DNA from: Torymus aiolomorphi
Taxonomy: Eukaryota; Arthropoda; Insecta; Hymenoptera; Torymidae
Direction of reading: 5' to 3'
NCBI GenBank assembly: GCA_036365515.1
Contig: CM070876.1
Location: 104,660,810-104,724,809, forward strand
DNA: 64,000 bases
A program made the position numbers and the translations under genes. Shown piece by piece: positions 45,210-56,739 of this stretch. Within the stretch, counting starts at the first letter, position 1. Each line of letters opens with the position of its first letter. The notes beneath the pieces are model-generated. The model saw only the letters and a list, made by a program, of their open reading frames with translations. It was not told where the DNA came from and searched no databases.

Positions 45210-46715
45210 AAGTTATTTCCAAAGTGATTATCCCCCCAAATCATCCCTAAAACCACCGAGACTAGACAATAAATGACAAAAAAAATTGGTACCATGAGAG
45301 TTTATTAATTTAAGACCAATTTTATGGCTGATACTTTCTCCAGATACTGCCCTAGCATTGAAAAAAAATTGTCGATATGAAATCCGAACAGGATCCTTTA
45401 GCTTGGGGGTGCAAAGGGGCTAAAACATCGGAAAATACACGAAAAATACCGAGAAAAAATCATGTCTCGTGAGTTTATTAATTTAAGACAAATTTTATCG
45501 CTGATATATTCTTCCAGATACTGCCCTAGCATTAAATAAAAATTGGCGATATGAAATTCGAACCGGATCCTTTCGCTTAGGGGGTGCAAAGGGGCTAAAA
45601 TATAGAAAATACACGAAAAATGCGGCAACAAAATCATATCTCGTGAGTTTATTAATTAAAGACAAATTTTATGGCTGACATTTCTTCAAAATGCTGCCCT
45701 AGCATTGTTGAAAAATTGGCGATATGAAATTCTAACCAAATCCGTTCGCTTAGGGGGTGCAAATGGGCTAAAGTAGCGTAAAATACACGAAAAATACCGA
45801 GAAAAAAATCATGTCCCGTGAGTTTATTAATTTAAGACAAATTTAATGGCTGATATTTCCTCGAGATGCTGCCCTAGCATTCTAAAAAAATTGGCGATAT
45901 GAAATTCTAACCGGATCCCTTCGCTTAGGTGGTGCAAATGGGCTAAAATAGCGTAAAATACACGACAAATACCGAGAAAAAAATCATGTCTCGTGAGTTT
46001 ATTAATTATGACAAATTTTATAGCTAATATTTCTTCCAGATACTGCCCCAGCTTTAAAAAAAAATTGGCAATATGAAATTCGAACCGGATCCTTTCGCTG
46101 GGGGGGGGGGGGGCAAAGGGCTAAAGTAGCGTAAAATACACGAAAAATACCGAGAAAAAATCATGTCTCGTGAGTTTATTAATTTAAGAGAAATTTAATG
46201 GCTGATATTTCCTCGAGATGCTGCTCTAGCATTGTAAAAAAATTGGCGATATGAAATTCTAACCGGATCCTTTCGCTTAGGTGGTGCAAATGGGCTAAAA
46301 TAGCGGAAAATCTATGAAAAATAGCGAGTAAAAATCATGTCTCGTGAGTTTATTAATTTAAGACAAATGTTATCGCTCATATTTCCTCCAGATACTGCCC
46401 TAGCATTCTAAAATAATTGGCGATATGAAATTCGAACCGGACCCTTTCGCTTCGGGGGTGCAAAGGGGCTAAAATAGCGGAAAATCTACGAAAAATAGCG
46501 AGAAAAAATCATGTCTCGTGAGTTTATTAATTTAAGACAAATTTTATGGCTGCTTTTCTTCGAGATGCTGCCCTAGCATTGAAAAAAAATTGGCGATATG
46601 AAATTCTAACCGGATCCTTTCGCTTAGGGTGTGCAAATGGGCTAAAATAGCGGAAAATACACGTAAAATACCGAGAAATATCAGTTCTAGAGAGTTTATT
46701 AACTCGCACAAATTT
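45210..46715. repeat. Satellite of about 175 bp, about 8.5 copies
   Basis: GAGTTTATTAATTTAAGACA recurs at about 45,298, 45,471, 45,643, 45,818, 45,994, 46,172, 46,346 and 46,520. Units contain GATATGAAATTCGAACCGGA, TCCTTTCGCTTAGGGGGTGC and ATACACGAAAAATACCGAG. The middle of the unit resembles the 152-bp satellite at 32-34 kb. Confidence 0.92.
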
Positions 46716-47803
46716 TGTGGATCAAAATATTTCATTATGTTGCTATAAAAATTGTACTATTACAAAGCTTGCTCTAGGAGGAAGCAATTGGTTGGTTAGA
46801 AATTTAACTGGAATCAGAACAGTATTCATAGTCCTTCATTGTATTTTTTATTTAAATATTTTATTATTCCAAACTTTGCGGGTTTTATTGGGCCCAATCA
46901 GTCAAGACCGTAAGCGATAAACTGAAGTCACCGTCGACCAATCGGGCGCTCCTTTTAAACTGACTTAGCCAATCGGAATGGTTTTATTTCGGCTTCACAT
47001 TTCCTCCATCATTCTTTGAAGAGAGGAATATATTCGTAATAATAGACTAATGTAAAATGTATGTGAGAAAAATGATTTTTTCTCTAATATGCCAAAACTT
47101 GTTCCATCGCCATAATACTTTATTTGTAAGAAATTAATTGAAAAACAAAAATTGTTTTGGTTTTTGTATTTTTTCATACCTCCATTACGTCCTCGAAAAT
47201 GTTCTTCAGAAAACTCTAAGGCAAATTAGTTTTTGATATACGTGTCTATAATATACCTGATTTTGTACGTTTGGAAACGAGTCCATAAAATCGAATGACG
47301 GACAAGCACATCCAAATAGCATATTGTGCAACAAGGAGAGAAAATGAGCTGAAAACTCCTCACCTGAGTCTGAAATAGCTCTACTTTCCGTGATGAGTAC
47401 ACACCTTTTTTTAACGAATCCATGAGAGGTCCTTTTTGTAGGCATAGGAGTAGTAAGAAGCCCCATATGGAGAGACAGCCCTCCCCCCCCCCTTCCGCCG
47501 GTGTAGTCTCTCCATATGGGGATAGCGTAAGTTTGGGTCCGTATAGCGCGCCCCCACCACTCGTCTACGTTCAAGAGGGTGATGTAGAGTTGTCTCTTCC
47601 CCCAAAGGCCCCCTTTCCTCCCGGAATTATACACTAGTGTTATAGCGTAAGATAAGGAGATGTGTGGGATTTTAGGAATATGGATGATGTGCATAGGTTG
47701 TTTTATTTTTTATTTATTTTTATTTATTTAAGGATTATACATGTTTATTTACAGACTTAATATATACAAATTTTTGTATACATACAAATACACACAAATT
47801 TTT
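46716..47803. other. Interval left of the Polinton, one candidate exon
   Basis: A minus-strand stretch 47,369-47,257 is open, bounded by a TATTTCAG acceptor and a CAG/GTATAT donor. It encodes a plausible peptide (GEEFSAHFLSLLHNM, then FGCACPSFDFMDSFP), but there is nothing to anchor it. A 16-bp perfect inverted repeat CCCCATATGGAGAGAC (47,461-47,476, inverted at 47,506-47,521) surrounds a C-rich run. No Polinton terminal repeat was found here. Confidence 0.35.
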
Positions 47804-49583
47804 CTATTGTTTTGGCGGTGATGGTGGTACACTGTGTGTACGAATCATTAAGGCACGGCCGCCTAGTTCGTCAGTCAGGTCCGTTGTAGTTTTCATATCG
47901 GCGATGCAGTTGAAAGCAGGATTGCCGAACGGTACAAGCTTGACAATCATGTCGTGTGCTAGAGATTTCTCTCCGTCCGCGTTTTGTGCCCCTTTTGTTC
48001 TCCATGCATCTGTAGAACGTTCTTATGTAGTGCATTGCGCAACATACCAGATGCAAAATGGAACATGCTGTAAACAAAATATTAATAGCGTTAAGATTTT
48101 ATATTTTAAAATTATTTAAATTTTATTTTGATTATGAAAAAATATTAAGCAGTAAAAATTTTATTTAAGAATTTAAAAATTAAAAAATATAAAAGAAATG
48201 TTATTTTTCGATTAAAAAAGTCTACATTTAAGAAAATATAAGAAGCAAATTTTATTTTGATTATGAAAAAATATTAAGCAGTAAAAATTTTATTTAAGAA
48301 TTAAAAAATTAAAAAATATAAAAGAAATGTTATTTTTCGATTAAAAAAGTCTACATTTTTAAGAAATTATAAGAAGCAAATATATAAAAGCAAAATTATT
48401 TAAGAAAAAAAAGCAAATTTATAACACACGAAACATATACTTACTATCCTTGAATGTACACCTGCAAATCGAATAATTTCTTTGATATCCTCAGTACATC
48501 CTTCTTTGTCACCTTGGCTCCGTTTCCGTCTAATTTTGACTTTTTCGATAGACTTCCGTGTGATCCAGTAGTTATTTGAATTGCACTGTAAAACTCCTCT
48601 TCTTTCAATTCGAATAAAGGTGTTGTTAATATTTTTTCGTTTATTTTTAAAATTTGTTCGGCCCACTTATAGTCCGATTGAACCGATTTCCAGATTGTTT
48701 TTTTGTGAATACCACTATCTAGTCGCTCCGCACAATCTATTATAAGCATCGTCAGTTCATATGCCTTATAAGTCTTTATGTAAGGCAACGTTAGTTCAGA
48801 GTTTGCTTGCGTGAAAGGACTGCATATGCGTTTTTTTCGTTTATGGCTTGTACCAGCAGAAGGTTCGATTACGCTGGAGTCATCATCATCATCATCATTC
48901 ATGTTTGCAGAACTACGTTTTACACGACGGTGGCCAATGGGGTCTATGTTTTTTTTTAAATTAATTTCGAGCACTTTGCTTTCTTCATTTAAACTTCCGA
49001 TCTCGTCTGTATTCGTTGAATTCAAATTTTCGAGAATTTCATTCACTTCCAGCACTTTAAACGATTCACGATCACTTTCCATTGCTTCACTGTTTTTGTC
49101 TTCTATCAAACTCTTATGATAGAGTTTGTCAATATCTGCAGGGTCTAAATTTTTTAAAATTTCATCTACCACATTTAATGGGATTTCTGTATTTGCTGTA
49201 GATGGCTCGACTTTTTCATAGGCATCAGAAACCAGCTCGTATAACCAATTGTCATTAACTTGAGCACTATCACCTTTCAGCATCTCATCTACAGATATCT
49301 CGAAATTTTCCGCAGCATTTTTCACACTATTATCACTATCGCTTTCAAGAATCTGATCGACACCTTTCTCGAAATTTTGCGTAACACTTGGCTCACTATT
49401 CACATCTTCGCACAGAAACTCATCTAGGAAGCTCTCGAAATTTTGTGTCTCGTCGGTGCCTAATGAGGGTAGCTGGCTCGCTTTCTCTTCCGTGTTGCCG
49501 GGTTGGCCTGTGTATTGGTACGCAAGTGGATTAAAAATTTCGATGGAATCTGTTATAAGATTTCCGAGTTCGAAAAGTTCCAT
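47804..49583 (-). pseudogene. Unknown two-exon gene: acidic repeats, nuclear signals, conserved C-terminus
   Basis: Exon 1 runs 49,583-48,445; its first ATG is at 49,583, since an upstream GTG at 49,610 is less likely. It encodes about 379 residues. The N-terminal half has four or five imperfect copies of a 20-25 residue acidic motif (QNFESFLDEFL, QNFEKGVDQIL, ENFEISVDEML, VVDEILKNLD, EVNEILENLN). Then come basic clusters (RRVKRS, HKRKKR) around a run of seven Asp, and an ordered Lys-rich C-terminal region. It ends in a strong donor (TA/GTAAGT); a strong acceptor (TTTTGTTTACAG) lies at 48,068. Exon 2 (48,067-47,804) continues in phase, then needs one frameshift near 47,960 to read the last 50 residues (HDMIVKLVPFGNPAFNCIAD). 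It looks like a nuclear regulator; I recognise no family. Confidence 0.65.
48118..48375. repeat. Tandem duplication of about 131 bp in an intron
   Basis: Two adjacent copies begin TTTTATTTTGATTATGAAAA and contain AAATGTTATTTTTCGATT. They lie within the intron (48,444-48,068) of the minus-strand gene. Confidence 0.88.
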
Positions 49584-50224
49584 TTTTCTGGAGATGCTTC
49601 TGTTACCCACGAAAACAAAATTACAAATGAGACGATCCTCTTCTTCTTCTTTGGCAGGATACCTCGGGGTGGGGAGGTGAGGGAAATTGCAGTCTTATCA
49701 ACGGCCCTTGGAAAAAGATCCGCAGCTGTCTATCGGTGGCCAAGCGTCTTGGGGAAAATATGCTGTTGTGTCGTAAAACCGCACGATTTGCTCCGTATTG
49801 GTCTGAAGAAGCGTTGTCTTATCGTTTTTGTGGAGCGCAAAGGACATGTGGTGGCGAGAATATTGGTAAACGTGGAGATTGCGGGTGTTTAGGAGCGTAA
49901 ATGGAAAGCTGTGATAGACAACGGCCATAGCGGTGTATCCGATTTTCTTAATCCACTCTACCCCCGATAACCGTTAATCTGTATGCTACCGCTCAAAAAG
50001 AGGGGTGCACCTGGCTCTTGCTACTCAAGGCTGTAGGTGAAAAAAAATGGGGAAAAACTGTTTGTGTTGAATAGGTCGTGTACCTACACCTTTTCCTTGC
50101 GGTATCGACACTATATTGGGTATTTACCATAGTGTTGTATCCAAAAAATTTTCGTATATAAAGCACTAGTTCGGGGTTAAATGAACACAGTCTGCTTAAA
50201 TTCGAACAGTGCTAGAGTTCCGCG
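49584..50224. promoter_or_regulatory. Divergent promoter region with TATA box
   Basis: This interval separates the minus-strand acidic gene from the plus-strand three-exon gene. A TATATAAAG box lies at 50,155-50,163, about 62 bp before the ATG at 50,225, with likely transcription start in the CACTAGTTCGGGG stretch 25-35 bp downstream. No matching TATA was seen for the minus-strand gene. Open frames on either strand here are short and motif-free. Confidence 0.6.
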
Positions 50225-52043
50225 ATGAGAAACATAAGCGAGGATAGTTTGCGTATGGTGATTTTCCGCATCGCGATTGCGTTGAGGTATAGGAATTCGA
50301 GAGTTTATCGACGGTGTGATTTCGAGTGGCGACGAAGAGTTCGACTTATGGTGTATGTACAATTAAAACGCGAGTTAAACTATTTGCTGTCATGTTCGAG
50401 TTTTCGTGAAATTGCGCGATTTCATAGAATTTTCTTTCGTAAAAATGAACTGGCGGTGCGAGCTACGGCTGAATACTTGACAGCTGTGCAGATGCCACAC
50501 ATACCTGGTCTCCAAAATTTAATGATTCAATATGAAGAATATTGTGGTAAGTTTTGAACACTGATTAGATATTTATTTAAAAAAAAAACAGTCGTAAGAT
50601 TTCCAATTAGTCATTATCAACAGCTGTGTTGAAAATTGTAGTTTATTCTTATTTAAAAAAAAAAAGTGTAAATAAAACAGATATTTACATTTATAATTTT
50701 ATAAAATTTTCCGGCCGTAATTTATGGGATCGCAATAGTACGCTATTTATGCAATATGATTTTAAGAACGATTTGTTTTTTAAAAAAGATTATAATTTAA
50801 AAAATGCAAAAAATAAATAAGCCTTTTTTATGTTTTATAATGTTGCGCATTTATCTCGATATTTACACTATTACGGTGTATTTAAAAAAAAAAAAAGACT
50901 ATTGTTTTTAAAATATATGATTAAATAACCTGTTTTATTCAAATATTTTCGTTGGTACATGTGTATTTTATTTGTTCTAATGAAATTAAAATACAATTTT
51001 TATTTTTACAGCTCTTGACTCTTTGTTGAATGACGACTCCGATGAGTATGAAATCGATGTTGTCGCGGGTGGGCACTGGAGTAACGAGGACGCAGAGAGA
51101 AATGATTCCGGTACGAGCGATAGTTGCTCAACATGCTATGAACCTGTTGCTGAAAATTCTGTGCAAAGGCCGGAAAGTGTAACGGAAGAGCAAGTCGTTG
51201 AACACACAGACGAAGATTCAGCGCAGCGTCTAGAAATATCTATGGAGCAGGCCGAAAGAGCACCTATAGAAGAGAGTGAAGAAGAAGAAGAAGAATCGGC
51301 TGAGCACATAGAAGATGAGCAGCAGCAACAGCAGCAACAAGAACAGGACGATATCGTTGAAGAGACACCCGAAGAGGACAATATCTCATCGTCAGAGTGC
51401 GAGTACGAGAATGATGGGGACGACTCGAGGATCGCAGGTCATACAGCTGAGGGGCGTTTAAACAGAACGTTGTTAATGAACTATTTAGAGCCAACTGTGC
51501 AGGTGGCTTAAACAATTAGCAACGTTGCACAGGCCAATGCCTCCCAAGACCCTGGTTACTTGGGAGAAACGGACGAGGCCGAACCCTCGACTTCGACAAA
51601 TAGAAGACGGCCGAGGGCCTTGAGAATGCATGATTTTTATACCCGGCGCGAGAGAGAGCGAGATCGATCCTACCATCAAGTCATCGATAGAACGCGAATG
51701 ACTTACCATCGATTCGACGCAAATAGGCTCCTTGATCGTCGTATAAATGAGTGTAAGTAGAGAGAATTATAGTTTATTTATAAAAGTTATTTCTCGTGTG
51801 ATAGAGTGTTTTTTTTATAAAGTAATTCGTCGCGAAGAAAACGGTGTGGACACCGTCGCGCGCCACGATTCGGCGACTCTCGAAGTATATGTGGAGAGAA
51901 TCCGTTACTGTCGTCGCGCGCAAGAGTTGAGATGGTATCACACGCAAATACAAAATCCAAACTCTCCGCTCTACACAGAGAGTGATTTGGAAGATTTATT
52001 GGACAGAGTGCACGAAGCATTTGACGGGCATCCAGAAGAATAA
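50225..52043 (+). pseudogene. Unknown three-exon Polinton gene upstream of PolB (one in-frame stop)
   Basis: Exon 1 is 50,225-50,546 (ATG; donor GTAAGT at 50,547). Exon 2 is 51,012-51,752 (acceptor TTTTTACAG; donor GTAAGT at 51,753). Exon 3 is 51,823-52,043 (acceptor TTTTATAAAG). Joined length is 1,284 nt, exactly 428 codons with the stop, and both introns are phase 1. Exon 1 encodes a basic, helical-looking region (RRCDFEWRRRVRLMVYVQLK). Exon 2 is acidic and Ser/Glu-rich with a Gln run, then Arg-rich (FYTRRERERDRSYHQVIDR). Exon 3 ends with a helical tail. A single TAA at 51,509-51,511 interrupts exon 2, with the same frame open on both sides. A 30-nt GT-AG segment surrounds it, but that is too short for a normal intron. 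Family unknown; a nucleic-acid-binding or polymerase-associated role is inference from position and charge. Confidence 0.7.
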
Positions 52044-52152
52044 TAAAATTAAAAAAAGAATTTGACATCATGATTTTATATTTTCCAACTAATAAAAAAT
52101 GAAAAATTTTTGTTATTCGTTTTGTTTTTATATTATTATCCTTCTTTTATAG

Positions 52153-55100
52153 CGTACGTAGAGAGCGAGTCTTCTCTCAGCGCGATAACATCGGGGACCG
52201 ACAGCACTGCTGGTCCTATGCAAACAGGCGGTGGTAGAGACAATACTAGCGGTGAGCGTGTAGTCGAAGATGTGGCAAACGACAATGCGATAGAGCCGCC
52301 AGGTACCAGATTTATGGTGAGCGACGAGAGAAATCATTATCTTCAGCGGTTTCGCGTAAATGCCCGCAGATTTACACTACGAGTCTTAAATCCGCCGGAA
52401 AATTTCAACTTGATTTTATGGATGGAGTTAGCAATGCGAGACATTCACGCGTTTTTGATATCTTTAGGGGATTTTGATGATTTGTTGGGTGTAGCCATTA
52501 GTAGCGAGTACTTTACTCAGGGTAGTGCGGGAATGTCTTTACGTCCGATCGCTAATTTTACACATGATGATTTGTGGGAGCTTGTAAGTAGTGTGGTTCA
52601 AAGTAACGCAGAGTTTCATGTGGATGAAAGTTTCATTTTAGAAGCAACGTACGTTAAAATGCCGGTGGGTCAGGGCCGCAAACGGAAAAAATTAAATGTA
52701 GATGTAGTTGGACAACGACCGTTAGTCGCGATAAAAAATACCGATAATTTGTGTTTGCCTCGGGCTTTAGTAGTGGGTGAGATGCATGCAGAGACAAAAA
52801 CAAACGTGACAAAAGAGACAAAAAAATTATGGACAAATATTCGCGATGGAAGACGACCGCTCCAAAAAGAGAAAGCCATAAAGTTGTTGCGCGACGCTAA
52901 AGTAGTTGTACCATCGACTGGATGCGGTTTTCGCGAGATTAAAAAATTTCAAGAGTATTACGCGAGACGAGGAATAGCAATCGTTGTATATGATAGGGGG
53001 ACGTTTGGTTCCGGAGAACAGCCATTTTTCGATGGACGACCCATGATAAACGTTGATAATCCTACTGTGATAAATTTATATCATGATGAGGAGAACTTTC
53101 ATTTCGACACTATATTAAATTTAATAGGTGCAGCGCAAAGTAAATTTTTTTGTCAATATTGTAACAAGCGCTATCATTATGTGGACCAGCACACTTGTGC
53201 GTCGGTTTGTGCATGTTGTTTTGTGACGCCAGCTTGTAAAGAAGAGGGTGCGGTAGTGGAATGTCAAGATTGTAAGCGAAATTTTTTAAGTGCGCGTTGT
53301 TATAATAATCATAAAACAGAGGGGTCGTACAAAACGAGAAATAAGAACATTTGCGATTTGATAAAAATGTGTACTGTATGTAACAAGCGTTTTCACACTC
53401 ATCGCGGTAAACACGAGTGCGGGATTTTCTATTGTAAGCTCTGTCGAATAAGACATTCGACCAATAGCCTGTGTTTCATAAAGCCTGTAACTTCCTCGGG
53501 GTGGCCTAAAGATAAGAAATATCTATATGTATTTTATGATTTCGAGACGCGACAAGAGGATCCGTACAAGAATCATCCGACGACGCTCGAGCACGTGCCT
53601 ACACTTTGTATCGTGCAGCAGGTATGCTCAGATTGCATACAAAACGACAATATGACCCAGCGGTGCGACACTTGTGGCACGCGTGAGCACGTGTTTAAAG
53701 AAAAACCCGTAACAGAATTTCTAGACCTGTATTTACGAGAAAAAACAAATTTTCAAAAAATTTTATGTATCGCGCACAATGCCGGAGGTTTCGACGCGCA
53801 ATTCATTTTGAGAGAGATTGTCGAGACGCGCAAAGATGTTATACCTGCACTTATACTTAACGGTCGAAACATTGTGACGCTACAATGTGGGCGAACAACA
53901 TTCAACGATAGTTTGAATTATTTTCACATGAAGTTGAGTGCATTGCCAAAGGCGTTTGGGCTCCCACCGAGTGCTAAGAAGGGGTATTTCCCTCATTTCT
54001 TTAATACTGTGAAGCATGCTGATTACATCGGTGCACTACCGAATGCTCGGTATTACGCGCCGGATTCTATGTCTGAGCAGGAGCGTTGTGTCTTTTACGA
54101 GTGGTACAATAGAATACCGCACGACTATGTTTTTGATTTTAAGAAAGAGATCGAAGATTATTGTCGTATGGATGTTGAAATTTTGTCCGTTTACCGAAGC
54201 GTCAACCATAGCGAGTGCGTGCTCTTTAGTCTATAGAAAAATGTTTTTAAAACCGCAAACTATTGGTATTATGCCGCCGCGTAGATACCGTCGAAGTGAC
54301 AATCACTCGCAAAAGTCAATCGAGTGGTTGCTTCAGTGCGAGCGCGAATTTGGTCGAGAAATAATTCACGCCGGTCGAGCACGTGAGTACCGTCTTCCCG
54401 AGGGTTTTTTAGTAGATGGTTATTTGCCACCAGTCGACAACTCTAACGAAAAAGGTATTGTATTTGAATACGAGGGTTGCTACGTGCACGGATGTCCAAA
54501 ATGTTTCGTACAAAATCGTGATAATCGTCTAGTGTTTGGTAATACTTTCGATGAGGCATACGAAAATACACTCGTCAAGTTACGCAAAATTCGAGTATTC
54601 GACTACGACGTTATGTGTATTTGGGAATGCGAGTTTGACAATATTAAACGCGACAATCCTGAAATTGCGGAATACGTGAAAAATCATCCGATAATGAGTC
54701 GTATAACGCTGAATCCGCGCGATGCTTTTTTTGGGGGACGTACCGAGAACATAATACCATTTTACAAGGTAAAAGATGATGAAATATACAGATATTTGCT
54801 CTCTCTATCCGTACGTGTGTAAGCGAGGCAAATTCCCTATCGGTCATCCGTGTGTATATGTTGGGGATGAATGTAAGGAGCTTACGGGCGGTGATGATAA
54901 CAATCTGAGTCTTGTGGAGGGATTGGTTAAGTGTAAAGTCTTACCTCCACGCAACTTATATCTACCACTACTTCCTATGAAAATGCATGGTCGTCTTTTG
55001 TTTGCCCTCTGCCGATCCTGCTGCGAAGAAGCACGTGAAAACGACTGTAATCACGAGGAAATTGCCGATCGCGAATTTACAGGTACTTGGGTCGCGGACG

Positions 55101-56134
55101 AACTGCGGAAAGCTATTGATCTCGGCTATCGTGTGACGAGTATCTACATTATTTGGCAATACGAGGTAACGAGATTCGACGGTGAGAGTGGGGGTCTCTT
55201 TGCCGAGTACGTAGATACATTTTTGAAAATTAAACAAGAGGCGAGCGGTTGGCCGGAATGGTGCACGATTGAAGAGTCAAAAAGACGTTATTTAGACGAG
55301 TACAAGCAAAACGAGGGGATCTCATTGGAAAGAGAAAAAGTCGTTAAAAACAGTGGGTTACGAGCTGTCGCCAAACTCTGTTTAAATTCATTCTGGGGTA
55401 AATTCGGTCAACGGTCAAACTTGAAACAAACAGAGATTGTAAAAACCCGTGAGATGTTATTGAGTCTTCTAACGTGTCCGGATAAAGAAGTGTTGAGCAT
55501 TTTACCTGTGAATGATGAAAACCTATTTGTCAACTGGCAATTTCGCGAGGAAGCCGTCGCTCCAGCCCCGCACACAAATGTTGTCATAGCTGCCTATACA
55601 ACGGCTCAAGCACGATTAGAACTATACAGTCACATGGAGAAGCTAGGCACACGTCTGTTGTACTGCGATACAGACTCGTGTATTTTCGTAAAAGATGAAA
55701 ACAAACCCGAGGAATACGAGCCACCGTTGGGTAATTTATTAGGTGAGATGACGGACGAACTCGAGTGTTACGGAGAGGGTACTTATATCGACACAATGGT
55801 CTCCGCGGCGCCAAAATTTTATGCTTATCGCGCGATCACACCCTCGGGTACAACTGTAGAATGTTGTAAAGTTAAGGGAATAAGTTTAAATTTCAAAAAT
55901 TCTTTAAAAATAAATTTTGACTCTATAAATGCCCTGGTCGTGGACAATTTTGACAACAAAGAACAAGAACCTGGCGATAAAAACATGATCAAAATTAATT
56001 TTAAGTCTATCAAACGCACTTGTACACACGAGATTGTAACGCATGACGAAGTCAAAACATGTGCCACGGTTTTGAAAAAAAGGCGCTATATATCTGCCAG
56101 TCAGTCCTTACCGTTTGGTTACAAATGTAATTGA
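52153..56134 (+). pseudogene. POLB: Polinton protein-primed DNA polymerase B, two frameshifts
   Basis: This polymerase copies the element from its protein-primed ends. The first part (frame open to 54,236) has a Cys/His-rich zinc-finger-like region (about 53,150-53,470), then the 3'-5' exonuclease: Exo I DFE at 53,538, Exo II N...FD at 53,778-53,795, Exo III YCRMD at 54,159-54,173. At about 54,187 the frame changes, and 15-20 residues usual between Exo III and the next block are missing, so this is a deletion. The second part runs to about 54,775; a small indel at about 54,770-54,790 shifts it again. The last part has palm motifs A (DICSLYP at 54,791), B (NSFWGKFG) and C (YCDTDS at 55,661-55,678). 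The first ATG in frame is at 52,218, but a good splice acceptor (CCTTCTTTTATAG) ends at 52,152, so the true N-terminus may be spliced from upstream. Confidence 0.93.
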
Positions 56135-56351
56135 TTTTAAAATTTCATTGAAAATAAAAAATCTACAAAAATTAAAAAAAAAAAACACTAGACTTATTTT
56201 CTCACCACCACCACTACCCCTCCAGTTTTAAGTGTCTTAAAGAAATAGATTCTCAACAAAAGCAAATATCACTGAGCACAACTTTGTAACATTATACACT
56301 TTTATTTATCGTACCATTATTATATAATACACAACTATTTATAAAAAAAAG
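56135..56351. terminator. Converging 3' ends of PolB and the small minus-strand gene
   Basis: An AATAAA lies just after the PolB stop near 56,153. On the minus strand an AATAAA (TTTATT near 56,301) follows the small gene. The two genes converge here and there is no coding sequence between them. Confidence 0.5.
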
Positions 56352-56651
56352 TTATTTGCCACTAAATTCGACACTCGAACCACCTTTGTAAATTATAAAT
56401 AGTTCATACTTATTCGCGGCGTCCTGAAGGCTGGTGAAGAAATTTTCATCTTGAACAAGTGCTTCCGAAACTCTTTTTGCCATGAACACGTCAAATTCAC
56501 TCTCTAATTCAGCCACAACTTTTACTCCGAATTTGGTATTCACAGCCTTCAAGCTTGTTACCGTATAAAGATGTCCCTCGGTGAGATCGACCAACCTTTT
56601 CGTTGGGAGAAATCCTTCATGGGCAATCGCGTTTAACTTTGAAAGATCCAT
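56352..56651 (-). CDS. Small Polinton protein, possible OB-fold ssDNA-binding protein
   Basis: The 99-residue intact frame starts at the ATG 56,651, placed directly after a splice acceptor (TTTTGTTACAG). The upstream donor (CTAAG/GTAAGC) is at about 56,738, so an 87-bp intron sits in the 5' leader. The pattern of a YTVTSLKAVNTKFGVKVVAE strand pair, then FDVFMAKRVSEAL and a C-terminal LFIIYKGG strand, resembles small OB-fold proteins. Its place beside PolB suits a single-strand binding role; that is inference. I have seen similar short proteins in arthropod Polintons but know of no experimental function. The leader carries a short GGGACGTTGGAAGC-type repeat (56,855-56,905). Confidence 0.75.
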   Translation of the reverse strand: MDLSKLNAIAHEGFLPTKRLVDLTEGHLYTVTSLKAVNTKFGVKVVAELESEFDVFMAKRVSEALVQDENFFTSLQDAANKYELFIIYKGGSSVEFSGK

Positions 56652-56739
56652 CTGTAACAAAATATTTGCTGATTAATATTAAATTAAGAAAAAAGAATAA
56701 AGAATGAAATACCTTTTTTCAATAATAAGATGCTTACCT

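Noticed and set aside
47206..47694. 162-residue minus-strand frame as a single gene
   Set aside because: Most of it spans a C-rich run and a perfect hairpin. Only the 113-bp splice-bounded part looks protein-like.
48811..49119. Plus-strand frames opposite the acidic gene
   Set aside because: They are antisense shadows of the longer minus-strand exon, which has repeats, nuclear signals and splice sites.
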